Positions 8,142 to 19,973 of a stretch of DNA of 38,380 nt are shown in pieces. Location: contig JBNKKA010000018.1 of NCBI GenBank assembly GCA_050291585.1, positions 1-38,380 on the forward strand. The letters are read 5' to 3'. The stretch's first letter is position 1. Each line of letters begins with the position of its first letter. The notes below the pieces were generated by a model. That model was not told the DNA's origin. It searched no databases and worked only from the letters and a program-made list of their open reading frames with translations. Source of the stretch: JASJCL01 sp050291585 (lineage in GTDB: Bacteria; Desulfobacterota; Desulfobacteria; Desulfobacterales; Desulfosarcinaceae). Position numbers and translations under genes: made by a program.

Positions 8142-8825
8142 TTGCTTCCTTTAGGCGATAATAACCCCACCCGACGACTGCCTGTGGTCAACATGGTATT
8201 GATCGCCGCCAATTTATCCGTCTTTATCTACCAAAGTTTTTATACCCAACTGGGTGCGGCGGCCTTCATCCAGCGCTTCGGCTTCGTTCCCCAGTTGTTG
8301 TCCAACGTGGACCGCATTCCCCTGGCCGACGCTGGCTGGGTGCCCCTTACCTTGGTGACGGGTATCTTCCTGCATGGCGGTTGGTTCCACCTGGGCTCCA
8401 ACATGCTCTTTCTGTGGATCTTCGGGGACAACGTGGAGGATCGTTTGGGGCACGGGCGCTACCTGCTTTTCTATCTCCTCTGCGGGCTGCTGGCAAGCCT
8501 GGCACATTTCTGCGTTCACCCAGACTCCAGCCTGCCCACCGTGGGGGCTTCGGGAGCGGTGGCCGGTGTATTGGGCGCCTATCTGCTCCTCTTTCCCCGC
8601 GCCCGCATCCGCACCATAGTTGTGGTGATCATCTTCATCCAGATCATCCACCTGCCGGCTTGGTTCCTCATCACCATCTGGATCATTACCCAGATTCTGA
8701 GCGCCTATACCGAGCTTTCCGGTGCCCAGGCCGCCGGAGTAGCCTGGTTCGCCCACATCGGCGGCTTCGTGGCTGGTATCCTGCTTATTATGGCCCTAAA
8801 ACCCAATGAAAACAAACGACGATAG
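8142..8825 (+). CDS. Rhomboid-family intramembrane serine protease
   Basis: A 227-residue polytopic membrane protein with the rhomboid core: Asn87 in WFHLGSNM, the nucleophile Ser137 in GASGAVAG, and the partner His205 in AHIGGFVAG. About six membrane segments are visible. It should cleave substrates within the membrane. The start is a TTG at 8142, supported by agaggt about 9 bases upstream and by the usual rhomboid N-terminus (PxxNxxLI...). It ends 5 bp before the convergent stop of the large PHP-helicase gene. The substrate is unknown. Confidence 0.93.
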   Translation: MLPLGDNNPTRRLPVVNMVLIAANLSVFIYQSFYTQLGAAAFIQRFGFVPQLLSNVDRIPLADAGWVPLTLVTGIFLHGGWFHLGSNMLFLWIFGDNVEDRLGHGRYLLFYLLCGLLASLAHFCVHPDSSLPTVGASGAVAGVLGAYLLLFPRARIRTIVVVIIFIQIIHLPAWFLITIWIITQILSAYTELSGAQAAGVAWFAHIGGFVAGILLIMALKPNENKRR

Positions 8826-8830
8826 ATCCA

Positions 8831-12313
<3,483 letters not shown>

Positions 12314-12626
12314 GGGTGACCCTTTTCTGGATGGACACTGGTTTGGTGCTCTGATTTAGAGTGACAGCACCTATCGGATAGGGGGATCGCAGGGGCTGTT
12401 AGACCGGCGCTTCTCATGTTCAGGGAAAGGGACTCTCAAGGGCGCCTGAGCCGCGCTCCGGAGCCCTGCTAATTATTTGAAAATTTATTGATTTTCTTAT
12501 TAAAAACATATATATATCTTTGGTTAATTCTAAATTAGAAAAGGCAGTAAAATAATTCATATCCTCAGGTGTGCTACTGGGTATCTTTCGGGTAAAATTA
12601 ACCCCTCTCTCGGAGCTTAACTTTCT
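12314..12626. other. Non-coding gap between the PHP-helicase gene and rdgC
   Basis: Divergent intergenic region of 313 bp with no convincing gene. The left half is GC-rich, and the stretch 12475-12560 is strongly AT-rich and holds the promoter candidate for rdgC. I found no DnaA-box-like sequence here. Confidence 0.6.
12488..12516 (+). promoter_or_regulatory. Possible sigma70-type promoter for the rdgC pair
   Basis: TTGATT at 12488-12493 and TATATA at 12511-12516 are separated by 17 bases within an AT-rich block, about 110 bp before the first RdgC gene. The match is moderate and AT-richness raises the chance of coincidence. Confidence 0.35.
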
Positions 12627-13244
12627 ATGGGACTTCTATCGCGTTCGGTCTCTCTGACCCGCTATCGGGTGGAAAAAAAGATCGAGGCCCCGGTTATTGA
12701 AAATGTAACCAAGGGCTTGAAAAAATACGCCATCGGCGAAATCGACAATGAAGCCGACGAAACAGCCATGGGCTGGACCTGTTTCGACACGCCCTATGAC
12801 CCCGATTTCGACCGCTCAAATTTCATCATCGGTACCTACTTCGTCTTTTCCCTGCGTATCGACAAGAAGGCCATTCCCGCCAAGGTGGTCAAAAAACACT
12901 ACGCCCTGGAGATGCAGAAGCGTCTTAAAGAATCGGGACGCGATTTCCTCTCGCGCAACGAAAAAAAGATGATCCGCGAGCACGTCCTCAACGTGCTTAA
13001 TATCCGCATCCCGGCCACACCCAACGTCTACGACCTGATCTGGGACTACGAAGCCAAAAGCCTGCTCTTTTTCAACAATCAAAAAGGAGCCAACGAGACC
13101 CTGGAGACCCTCTTCAGTCAGAGTTTCGGTCTTGCCTTGATCCGCCTGTTTCCCTACACCATGGGTGAGATGACGGCCGGTCTGAGCGAAGCCCAGCGTG
13201 ACTGCCTTAATACCCTATCCCCGGCCAAATTTTCGGAGGGCTGA
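12627..13244 (+). CDS. rdgC: RdgC-like protein, N-terminal half
   Basis: A 205-residue protein resembling the N-terminal two thirds of RdgC, the ring-shaped double-stranded-DNA-binding protein that modulates RecA. Visible family features are the N-terminal strand LLSRSVSLTRYRV, the MGW motif near residue 48, the basic segment IPAKVVKKHYALEMQKRL, and the EKKMIREHVLNVLNIRIP region that parallels 'EKDSLKDEVLHSLLPRA' of E. coli RdgC. It is about 100 residues shorter than E. coli RdgC. The next gene, three bases downstream, seems to supply the missing part. It lies directly before the proposed origin. The family assignment is from memory of the E. coli protein, without an alignment tool. Confidence 0.75.
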   Translation: MGLLSRSVSLTRYRVEKKIEAPVIENVTKGLKKYAIGEIDNEADETAMGWTCFDTPYDPDFDRSNFIIGTYFVFSLRIDKKAIPAKVVKKHYALEMQKRLKESGRDFLSRNEKKMIREHVLNVLNIRIPATPNVYDLIWDYEAKSLLFFNNQKGANETLETLFSQSFGLALIRLFPYTMGEMTAGLSEAQRDCLNTLSPAKFSEG

Positions 13245-13247
13245 TTC

Positions 13248-13787
13248 ATGCTGGATATCGCCGTCGCATACGACCGTTATAAATTTCTCGGCAACGAGTT
13301 TCTCACCTGGTTGTGGTACGCCCTCGACAATGCACCGCAGGCCCTCGAAAAGATTGACCCCACCATGACGGCTCTGGAGATAGGCAACCGCATCGTTCTG
13401 AAAAACCAGACCGAAAACGGTGACGAGACCATCTCCATCAAGGGAGATGTGGCCGGTTTGGAGGAGGGGCTCTTGGCCCTAGCCAAGGGTGCTATGGTAA
13501 CGGAGATCAATCTTATCTACAAGACCGAGGAGCACCAGTGGCAGTTTTCCCTCAAAGGTGAAAGCCTGGGCTTCACCAGCCTTAAAACCCCGGAAACCGG
13601 TAATATCGAAACCCAGGACGATATAGAGGGGATGGTGCTAGAAAAAGCCTACCTGCTGGAGAAGGTCATCGGGCTCCTGGAGGGTCTGTACAACTATTTC
13701 ATCACACTGCGGGTGTCCAACACCTGGTTAACCGACACCCAGATAACTCTGCAGAACTGGATCAAAAAGAGCCGCAGAGCCGAGTAA
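13248..13787 (+). CDS. Partner of RdgC, possible separately encoded C-terminal half
   Basis: A 179-residue protein starting three bases after the RdgC-like stop, with its own ribosome site (ggaggg) inside the end of that gene, so the break is not a simple frameshift. The N-terminus has GNEFLTWLWYALDN, then a segment of alternating beta strands. Its middle and end (about residues 65-150) parallel the C-terminal part of E. coli RdgC: a helix ending in KGAMVTEINLIYK resembles GKVVTKLALDW, then WQFSLKG..SLGFTSL, then a helical end VIGLLEGL resembling LIQNLIEGL. I therefore infer a two-polypeptide RdgC. Alternatively it is an unrelated protein of unknown function co-transcribed with rdgC. Confidence 0.65.
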   Translation: MLDIAVAYDRYKFLGNEFLTWLWYALDNAPQALEKIDPTMTALEIGNRIVLKNQTENGDETISIKGDVAGLEEGLLALAKGAMVTEINLIYKTEEHQWQFSLKGESLGFTSLKTPETGNIETQDDIEGMVLEKAYLLEKVIGLLEGLYNYFITLRVSNTWLTDTQITLQNWIKKSRRAE

Positions 13788-14039
13788 ACACCTGTTTTTT
13801 CAGTGGGATGTATTGGTTATAAACACTTACATATTGATATTTTGTCAATAATTTCATACTTATGAACAGGTGGATAAAGGATGTTGACAAGTGAGGGGCT
13901 TTTGAACGACTTATGAACATCTTTTGATCAAAGGAAACCTATTTTTTATAATTATAAATTAGTTACTTATAGACTTGTTATACTTATCTACAAGGCTTAA
14001 TAATACTAATATACTTTAAAAACTCTTAGGAATAGATAG
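13788..14039. other. Candidate chromosomal replication origin (oriC)
   Basis: A 252-bp non-coding, AT-rich gap just before dnaN. It holds five 9-mers that fit TTATNNACA: on the plus strand at 13817-13825 (TTATAAACA), 13860-13868 and 13911-13919 (both TTATGAACA) and 13984-13992 (TTATCTACA), and on the minus strand at 13843-13851 (TTATTGACA). A sixth, TTATCCACC on the minus strand at 13869-13877, is one base from the E. coli R1 box. Chance would give roughly 0.1 or fewer such matches here by my rough estimate. The stretch 13938-14030 is almost free of G and C and could be the unwinding element. Gene direction also flips around this place. dnaA itself is not nearby. Confidence 0.7.
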
Positions 14040-15158
14040 ATGAAATTTACGATCAACAAAAAAGCGATGGGGGATGTGCTCAGCAAAGTGCAGGGATTGA
14101 CGGCCCGTAAAAGCAACCTGGGTATCACCGAAAACATCCTTATTCGTTCCTGCGATGCAGGCATCCATCTCTCTGCCACCGATCTGGAAACCGGATTCGA
14201 CGGCACCTATCCCGCCGAGATGGAGGTTACCGGATCCATCGCTATCAATGCCAAAAAACTCTTTGAGATCGTTAAAGAGTTTCCCAGTGATACCATCGAG
14301 ATCAACGAAATCGAAAACCGTTGGATAGAGATCGGTAATCAGAAGGTGCAATACCATATCGTGGGAATGAATCCCGACGATTTTCCCGATACACCCACCC
14401 TTGAGGCTGTGCCGCTCTTTAATATGGAGGCCGATGCCCTGCGCAACATGATCGACAAAGCCGTCATGATCAGCGGTACCGGGGATGACAAGCGCGCCCA
14501 TATCAACGGCGTTTACTTCGAACGCAAACAGGTTGAGGATAAACTCCTTGTTCGCATGGTCACCACCGACGGCAGCCGTCTGGCCACGGTGGATGTACCC
14601 TATGCCGACGCCAGCGAACTGCCCGAGTGGGAAGGGGTGTTGATTCCCAAAAAGGGGTTGAGCGAAGTGGCCAAATTTCTGGATGGCGGCGGCGTTGTTC
14701 AGATCGGGATAAAAGACAGCTATTTCATGGCTCAGAAGGAGAGTGATACCCTCATCATCCGCCTGCTCGAAGGAGACTTTCCAAAATACGACGATATCGT
14801 CTCCAAGCAGAACGCTTACACCTTAAACATCGATAAAAAACCTTTCGGCAAAATGCTCAAGCGTATGTCGATTCTATCATCCGAAAAATATAAAGGCGCC
14901 ATTTTCAATTTTGACAAGAACCAACTGGTCATTACTGCTACCAATCCCGACATCGGGGAGTCCAAAGAGGATCTCGCTATTGAGTATGAGGGGGATAAGA
15001 TCGAAGCGGCCTTCAACCCAAAATTTTTCAGCGACTGCCTGAACGCCATCCATGAGGACAACGTGCTTCTGCATATGGTAGATGGGGAAAAACCCTGCCT
15101 GGTGGAGGGTGAGAATGACAAGTCTTTCTTAACCGTTATCATGCCAATGAGAATATAA
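14040..15158 (+). CDS. dnaN: DNA polymerase III beta subunit (sliding clamp)
   Basis: A 372-residue clamp of usual length with the three-fold domain pattern of DnaN. Recognisable parts are the N-terminus MKFTINKKAMGDVLSKVQG, SATDLETGFDG near residue 55, and the C-terminus ending in FLTVIMPMRI, a classic beta-clamp tail. As a dimer it rings DNA and tethers the replicative polymerase and repair enzymes. A ribosome site (tagga) precedes the ATG. Its stop is followed directly by the gyrB ATG with no gap, so translation is probably coupled. In the common order dnaA-dnaN-recF-gyrB, both dnaA and recF would flank it, and here neither does. The gap upstream carries the proposed origin. Confidence 0.97.
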   Translation: MKFTINKKAMGDVLSKVQGLTARKSNLGITENILIRSCDAGIHLSATDLETGFDGTYPAEMEVTGSIAINAKKLFEIVKEFPSDTIEINEIENRWIEIGNQKVQYHIVGMNPDDFPDTPTLEAVPLFNMEADALRNMIDKAVMISGTGDDKRAHINGVYFERKQVEDKLLVRMVTTDGSRLATVDVPYADASELPEWEGVLIPKKGLSEVAKFLDGGGVVQIGIKDSYFMAQKESDTLIIRLLEGDFPKYDDIVSKQNAYTLNIDKKPFGKMLKRMSILSSEKYKGAIFNFDKNQLVITATNPDIGESKEDLAIEYEGDKIEAAFNPKFFSDCLNAIHEDNVLLHMVDGEKPCLVEGENDKSFLTVIMPMRI

Positions 15159-17570
15159 ATGGAAAATACCTATACAGCGAGCAGTATTGATGTGTTGGAG
15201 GGTCTCGAACCGGTTCGCCTGAGACCCTCCATGTATATCGGCAATGTGGACGTGGCCGGTTTGCACCACCTGGTCTACGAGGTGGTGGACAACAGCATCG
15301 ACGAGGCCATGGCCGGCTATTGCGATACGGTTCAGGTGACCGTACATCCCGACAACAGCGTCAGCGTGGAGGACAACGGCCGGGGGATCCCGGTGGACAT
15401 CCACCAGACTGAAAATGTGCCCGCCGTTGAGGTAGTGCTGACCAAGCTCCACGCCGGTGGCAAGTTCGACAACGACACCTATAAGGTGTCGGGCGGGCTT
15501 CACGGGGTGGGGGTGAGTGTGGTCAACGCCCTGAGCAAGTTCCTCGAGGTGGAGATCTATTCCAACGGCCAGATCTACTATCAAACTTATGAAAAAGGGA
15601 TCAAAACCAGCGAATTAAAGGTGGTGGGTAAGACCACCAAAAACGGTACTCTGATCCGCTTCATGCCCGATGATGAGATCTTTCTTAACTCCACCGAATA
15701 CCAGTACGAGATCCTCTCCCGCCGCCTGCGTGAGTTGGCCTTTCTCAACAAGGGTGTGACCATCACCCTGGAGGATGAACGCGCCGACAGCAAGGATACT
15801 TTCTTCTACGAAGGCGGCATCGTCAGCTTCGTGGAGTATCTCAACCAGCGACGTACCGCCCTGCACCCCGCGGTTTTCATCGAGGGCACCCGCAACGAGG
15901 TGCAGATGGAGGTCGCCATCCAGTACAACGACAGCTTCAAGGAGAATATTTTTTCCTTTGCCAACAATATCAACACGGTAGAGGGGGGCTTTCACCTCAT
16001 CGGTTTCAAGGCGGCCGTGACCCGCACCATCAACAACTATGCTTTGAACGCCAACCTGCCCAAGAACATGATGGCCAAGATCAGCGGCGACGATGTGCGT
16101 GAAGGGCTCACCGCCATCATCAGCGTGCGCATCAAAAGTCCCCAGTTTGAGGGCCAGACCAAGACCAAGTTGGGCAACAGCGAGGTCAAGGGGCTGGTGG
16201 AGTCCCTGATCAATGAGAAACTGGCCATTTTTCTCGAGGAGAACCCCACCGTCGCCAAAATCATTATCAGCAAGGCTGTGGATGCCGCCCGCGCCCGAGA
16301 TGCCGCCAAGAGGGCCCGGGACCTGGCTCGGAAAAAAGGATCCCTCCTGGACTCCACCCTGCCGGGTAAACTGGCCGAGTGCCAGTTCAGTGATCCGGCC
16401 CAGCGGGAGATCTTCCTGGTGGAGGGCGACTCTGCCGGCGGGAGCGCCAAACAGGGGCGCGACCGCCGCTTCCAGGCCATTTTGCCTCTCAAGGGTAAGA
16501 TTCTGAACGTCGAAAAGGCGCGCTTTGACAAGATCCTGCGCAGCGAAGAGATAAAAAATATTATTACGGCATTAGGCACTGGGGTGGGCAGTGAAGAGTA
16601 CAGCATCGAAAAGGTGCGTTACCACAAGGTGATCATTATGACGGATGCCGACGTGGACGGATCCCATATCCGCACCCTCCTGTTGACCTTCTTCTACCGC
16701 CAGATGCCTGAATTGATCGAGCACGGTTACCTATACATAGCTCAGCCGCCACTCTTCAAGGTGGGCAAAGGGCGTAATGAGACCTACCTCAAGGATGAAG
16801 ACGAATTCAACGACTACATCCTTAAACGGGTCTGTGATAAGCGGGTGGTCAAAACCAGCGGGCCCAATGGTGATTCTGAACTTAGCGGTCATCAGCTCTA
16901 TGTGTTTTTAGGCAACCTGTCCGCTTTTTACAACCATGTGGGACGCCTTGAAAGGGAGGGGGTTCCTGTGGAGGTGGCCGAAACCCTGCTTCAGGCCGGG
17001 CTCAGCGATCAGATTTTTCTGCAGGATGAAGGCCGCATGCGTGACCTCAGTGACCAACTGCGGGACAAGGGTTACGACGCCGGTGATCCCCAGTGGCATG
17101 TGGAGCGGGGCATCTTCGAAATAACCATCACCCTGCCGAGCCGTATTGAACAACGCCACCCTTTGCCTGTGAAGGTTGGCCGTGGACTGGTTTATTCCAG
17201 TAACTACCAGCGCGCACTGGTCCTCTGGGCGCAGATTGCCATCTATGATGCACCGCCATTTACGGTGGCCAAAAACAGCGCTGATGAGGATGTAAGCATC
17301 CTCAATACTCGCATGGAACTATTTGAATTTATCCTTGAAGATGGCAAAAAAGGGGTCGATATCCAACGCTACAAAGGTCTCGGTGAGATGAACCCGTCCC
17401 AATTGTGGGAAACCACTATGGATCCAGAAAAACGTACCTTGCTCCAGGTGCAGGTGGAAGATGCCGTCTATTCCGACGAGATTTTCACCATCCTCATGGG
17501 CGACGAAGTTGAACCGCGACGGGATTTCATTCAGAGCAATGCCCTGGAGGTGTCTACCCTTGATATTTAG
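15159..17570 (+). CDS. gyrB: DNA gyrase subunit B
   Basis: An 803-residue type IIA topoisomerase ATPase subunit. GHKL motifs: EVVDNSIDEA near residue 45, EDNGRGIP near 72, and GGLHGVGVSVVNALS near 112. The Toprim domain has EGDSAGGSAKQGRDR near 420-435 and the metal-binding DADVDGSHIRT near 495. The C-terminal tail has QRYKGLGEMNP. With GyrA, encoded elsewhere, it introduces negative supercoils. It follows dnaN without a gap. Neighbouring dnaN and the QGRDR type of Toprim support gyrB over parE. A long perfect hairpin lies just after the stop. Confidence 0.96.
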   Translation: MENTYTASSIDVLEGLEPVRLRPSMYIGNVDVAGLHHLVYEVVDNSIDEAMAGYCDTVQVTVHPDNSVSVEDNGRGIPVDIHQTENVPAVEVVLTKLHAGGKFDNDTYKVSGGLHGVGVSVVNALSKFLEVEIYSNGQIYYQTYEKGIKTSELKVVGKTTKNGTLIRFMPDDEIFLNSTEYQYEILSRRLRELAFLNKGVTITLEDERADSKDTFFYEGGIVSFVEYLNQRRTALHPAVFIEGTRNEVQMEVAIQYNDSFKENIFSFANNINTVEGGFHLIGFKAAVTRTINNYALNANLPKNMMAKISGDDVREGLTAIISVRIKSPQFEGQTKTKLGNSEVKGLVESLINEKLAIFLEENPTVAKIIISKAVDAARARDAAKRARDLARKKGSLLDSTLPGKLAECQFSDPAQREIFLVEGDSAGGSAKQGRDRRFQAILPLKGKILNVEKARFDKILRSEEIKNIITALGTGVGSEEYSIEKVRYHKVIIMTDADVDGSHIRTLLLTFFYRQMPELIEHGYLYIAQPPLFKVGKGRNETYLKDEDEFNDYILKRVCDKRVVKTSGPNGDSELSGHQLYVFLGNLSAFYNHVGRLEREGVPVEVAETLLQAGLSDQIFLQDEGRMRDLSDQLRDKGYDAGDPQWHVERGIFEITITLPSRIEQRHPLPVKVGRGLVYSSNYQRALVLWAQIAIYDAPPFTVAKNSADEDVSILNTRMELFEFILEDGKKGVDIQRYKGLGEMNPSQLWETTMDPEKRTLLQVQVEDAVYSDEIFTILMGDEVEPRRDFIQSNALEVSTLDI

Positions 17571-17587
17571 CTGAAATTTTGAAATAA

Positions 17588-17644
17588 ACTCAAATACGAA
17601 AGACCGCAAAGCCTATACAGCTTTGCGGTCTTTCGTATTTGAGT
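17588..17644. terminator. Long perfect hairpin after gyrB, probable bidirectional terminator
   Basis: Bases 17588-17612 and 17620-17644 are perfectly complementary over 25 bp with a 7-base loop (CTATACA). The inner 11 bp (GACCGCAAAGC) are GC-richer and are followed on both strands by T-rich TTTCGTATTT, as expected for a terminator that works in both directions. Such length and perfection are unusual for a plain terminator. Confidence 0.7.
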
Positions 17645-17700
17645 GAAAAAACTGAATAAGCTTTAGGGTGTGAGCGGTGCGAGTGCACCTTCGGAAAAGT

Positions 17701-17737
17701 AGAACCCCTGAGGCCTGGCGGAGTCCTCAGGGGTTCT
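17701..17737. terminator. Second perfect hairpin downstream of gyrB
   Basis: AGAACCCCTGAGG (17701-17713) pairs perfectly with 17725-17737 across an 11-base loop. A T-rich stretch follows only weakly: TTAGTT on plus, ACTTTTCC on minus. It may back up the first hairpin, or end a short transcript lying between the two. Confidence 0.5.
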
Positions 17738-18108
17738 TAGTTGGGTGCGCTCTTTGTATGTTCAGTTAGCAGGTGTCGGTTCAGGATCCAGAGCAGTCAG
17801 CAGAATCAGGTCAAATTGAGGAGTAAGATTCAGGATGAGGAGAAACGTAGTGAAAAGCGCATCGTTCGTATGTCACAGTATTAGGTAATTGTCAATTAAT
17901 TTTGAGTATTCTTTGTATAATTAATTCATTAATTGCTCTTAACCTTTATTTGGCGCCATTTGACGGGTTGGTTACTTAATCACATGAACCCAGGAGACCG
18001 GCGTCGCGGATTGCCTTTTTGTGCTAATTTGGGTAGAATTGGATATGTTCAAAAAATGATAGGCCTGATAATCACATTAATATCGGTTACAGGGATGAAC
18101 AGAATCCT
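17738..18108. other. Non-coding stretch before thyX
   Basis: About 370 bp with no convincing gene. It contains a purine-rich part with the octamer TTCAGGAT twice (around 17780 and 17830), then an AT-rich block at 17880-17950 that includes a TATAAT. No well-spaced -35 goes with that TATAAT. No DnaA-box cluster or tRNA was seen. It presumably carries the thyX promoter. Confidence 0.5.
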
Positions 18109-18789
18109 ATGAAAATTGTAGATCCGTATTTCGACGTACTCAATATGCCCGCCGGGGCGGATGTGCTCAAACATATCGAACTGGCCGCGCGCACTTGCTA
18201 TAAGTCCGAAGACAAGATTTCGGCCGATTCAGCAATGCGGCTGTTGCGGGCACTTCTTAAAAGCGGTCACCACAGTGTATTTGAGCACGTCAGCGCCTCG
18301 GTGCGTGTCGTCTGCGATAGGGGCATTTCCCATGAGATCGTACGTCATCGTCTGTGCGCTTTCAGCCAGGAGAGCACCCGTTACGCCAACTATGCCAAGG
18401 ACAAGTTCGGGCAGGAGATAACGGTGATCCGTCCCTTTTTCTGGGACGTGCAGAGCGAGCCCTTTCAAGTCTGGAAAGTTCAGATGGAGAGCGCCGAAAA
18501 AGCCTATCTCGCCCTCATTGCCGCAGGGGCCAGTGCCCAGGAGGCCCGCAGTGTTCTTCCCAACAGCCTGAAAACCGAGATTGTAATGACCGCCAACATG
18601 CGCGAATGGCGGCATATTTTCAAACTTCGCTGCGCAGGCGCCTCTCATCCCCAGATTCGCCAGGTGATGCTGCCCCTGCTGGATCGTTTCAGAAGCGAGA
18701 TTCCCGTTCTTTTTGATGATGTATATAATGAGTTTAGTTCTGATATAGAACATTTCGGGACCAACGCCGCTTTGGGAAACTGCAGCTGA
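18109..18789 (+). CDS. thyX: FAD-dependent thymidylate synthase
   Basis: A 226-residue ThyX. The diagnostic RHRX7S motif is at residues 79-89 (RHRLCAFSQES), and GHHSVFEH lies at 53-60. The C-terminal region has the second flavin/substrate segment with LPNSLKTEI and MREWRHIFKLR. It makes dTMP from dUMP with methylene-tetrahydrofolate and reduced flavin, and is unrelated to ThyA. Length and motifs are complete. It lies after gyrB but is separated by two hairpins and 370 bp, so it has its own promoter. A weak hairpin follows the stop. Confidence 0.97.
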   Translation: MKIVDPYFDVLNMPAGADVLKHIELAARTCYKSEDKISADSAMRLLRALLKSGHHSVFEHVSASVRVVCDRGISHEIVRHRLCAFSQESTRYANYAKDKFGQEITVIRPFFWDVQSEPFQVWKVQMESAEKAYLALIAAGASAQEARSVLPNSLKTEIVMTANMREWRHIFKLRCAGASHPQIRQVMLPLLDRFRSEIPVLFDDVYNEFSSDIEHFGTNAALGNCS

Positions 18790-18827
18790 TCCTGTAGAAC
18801 AACTGAACCTACCTCTACCTTCACTTC

Positions 18828-18849
18828 TGCAGCCCTTTTCAGGGCTGCA
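18828..18849 (+). terminator. Hairpin downstream of thyX
   Basis: TGCAGCCC and GGGCTGCA form an 8-bp perfect stem with a 6-base loop, about 40 bp after the thyX stop. No U-run follows, so termination is only possible. Confidence 0.4.
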
Positions 18850-19088
18850 TCCACGGCCATAATTCACGCCATCGTCATGCCCACTCCTTATTGAATTACG
18901 ATTATTCTTTCTGCTCAATTAATACCGTAAGATGCCGATGAAAGTAGTGTTCATTCCTTCACAATAAAAGCGCTGGGGCGCATCTCTCCTGATGCTATAT
19001 TTTTCATTCTGCGGATCTAATCATCCCCCAGCATTTCAGTTATAACCGCCATACGGTGGTCTGGATCGAAGGTAAAAAGGAGTTTGCC

Positions 19089-19943
19089 ATGATCAAGGTT
19101 TTAGAAATTGTCTGCGGTGCTCGCCAAAAAACAGTTTTAAAAGGCTGCTGTATGCTGCTTTTGTGCGCTCTTTTTCTTTTTTCAGGGTGCAGCGGCAATG
19201 TATTTGAGGGGGTATCCGATGATGATTCTGACGACGCAAAGTTCGAGGAGGCCCGCATGGCTCTTGACGACGGCGAGTACAGCAAAGCGGCTCAGTTGCT
19301 CAACGATCTGCTCGACGGCGACCCCACCGATCCCCGGGCCCTGGTTTATTTAAGCCATGCCTATGCCGGCTTGGCGGGCCTCGATACCCTCGATTTATTG
19401 ACCATCATCGATGAGTTGGATGAAAGCGGCGACTCTGGCAGCATCGATATGGTGGGACTCATCCTCGGTGATGAAGAGGGGGACATCACCGCTGCGGAGG
19501 TGGCCACGAAACTACAGCATCTTAATGATGCCATCGACAATCTCGAACAGATCGAGGCCAACGGCGGCAGCTTGTCGGACGATGAAACCGTGCAGCGGGG
19601 GGTATTGGGCGTTGTTCGAACGGCGATGGTGTTAGCCGACATCATCCTAGCGGATCAGGGGGCCGGCAGCGGTGGGAGCATTCGTCTAACCGAAGATGGC
19701 ATCGACGCACTTTACAATGGTAGGCCGGACTTCGACGATGATGTCACTAGCGATCAACTGGACTATCTCTCAGACGACATTGAGAGCATCCAGGAGGCCA
19801 CCGGCGTGCTGGATGAGATGGGATCGGACAATGATCTGAGTGAAGATTTCAATGAATTTGAAAATGACCTCAATCCCGATGGTAATTCCATTATCACCAC
19901 CGACGAGGTGGAAGGATATGTCGAATCCATCGTTGGCGCCTAA
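19089..19943 (+). CDS. Acidic lipoprotein with a TPR-like repeat
   Basis: A 284-residue predicted lipoprotein. The signal peptide ends in LFSGC with the lipidated cysteine at residue 34. Directly after it is a very acidic linker (SDDDSDDAKFEEA), then a TPR-like helical pair (about 50-95: ALDDGEYSKAAQLL...DPTDPRALVYLSHAYAG). The rest is acidic and helical with no catalytic motif. The ATG at 19089 is preferred because aaggag lies about 8 bases upstream; an ATG 33 bases earlier lacks this. The outer-membrane barrel gene starts 30 bp after its stop, so the two are likely co-expressed and may act together in the outer membrane. Function unknown. Confidence 0.8.
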   Translation: MIKVLEIVCGARQKTVLKGCCMLLLCALFLFSGCSGNVFEGVSDDDSDDAKFEEARMALDDGEYSKAAQLLNDLLDGDPTDPRALVYLSHAYAGLAGLDTLDLLTIIDELDESGDSGSIDMVGLILGDEEGDITAAEVATKLQHLNDAIDNLEQIEANGGSLSDDETVQRGVLGVVRTAMVLADIILADQGAGSGGSIRLTEDGIDALYNGRPDFDDDVTSDQLDYLSDDIESIQEATGVLDEMGSDNDLSEDFNEFENDLNPDGNSIITTDEVEGYVESIVGA

Positions 19944-19973
19944 GAAACGATACTTAAATACAAGGGGAAGACG

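Noticed and set aside
13244..13248. A frameshift sequencing error splitting rdgC
   Set aside because: The second gene has its own ribosome site and ATG in the right place, and the first ends in a normal stop, so two genes are more likely. An error cannot be fully excluded.
17571..18108. The gap between gyrB and thyX as an alternative origin
   Set aside because: It is AT-rich in part but shows no cluster of DnaA-box-like 9-mers, unlike 13788-14039.
18229..18918. A 229-codon minus-strand frame over thyX
   Set aside because: Antisense shadow. thyX has its full diagnostic motif on the other strand.
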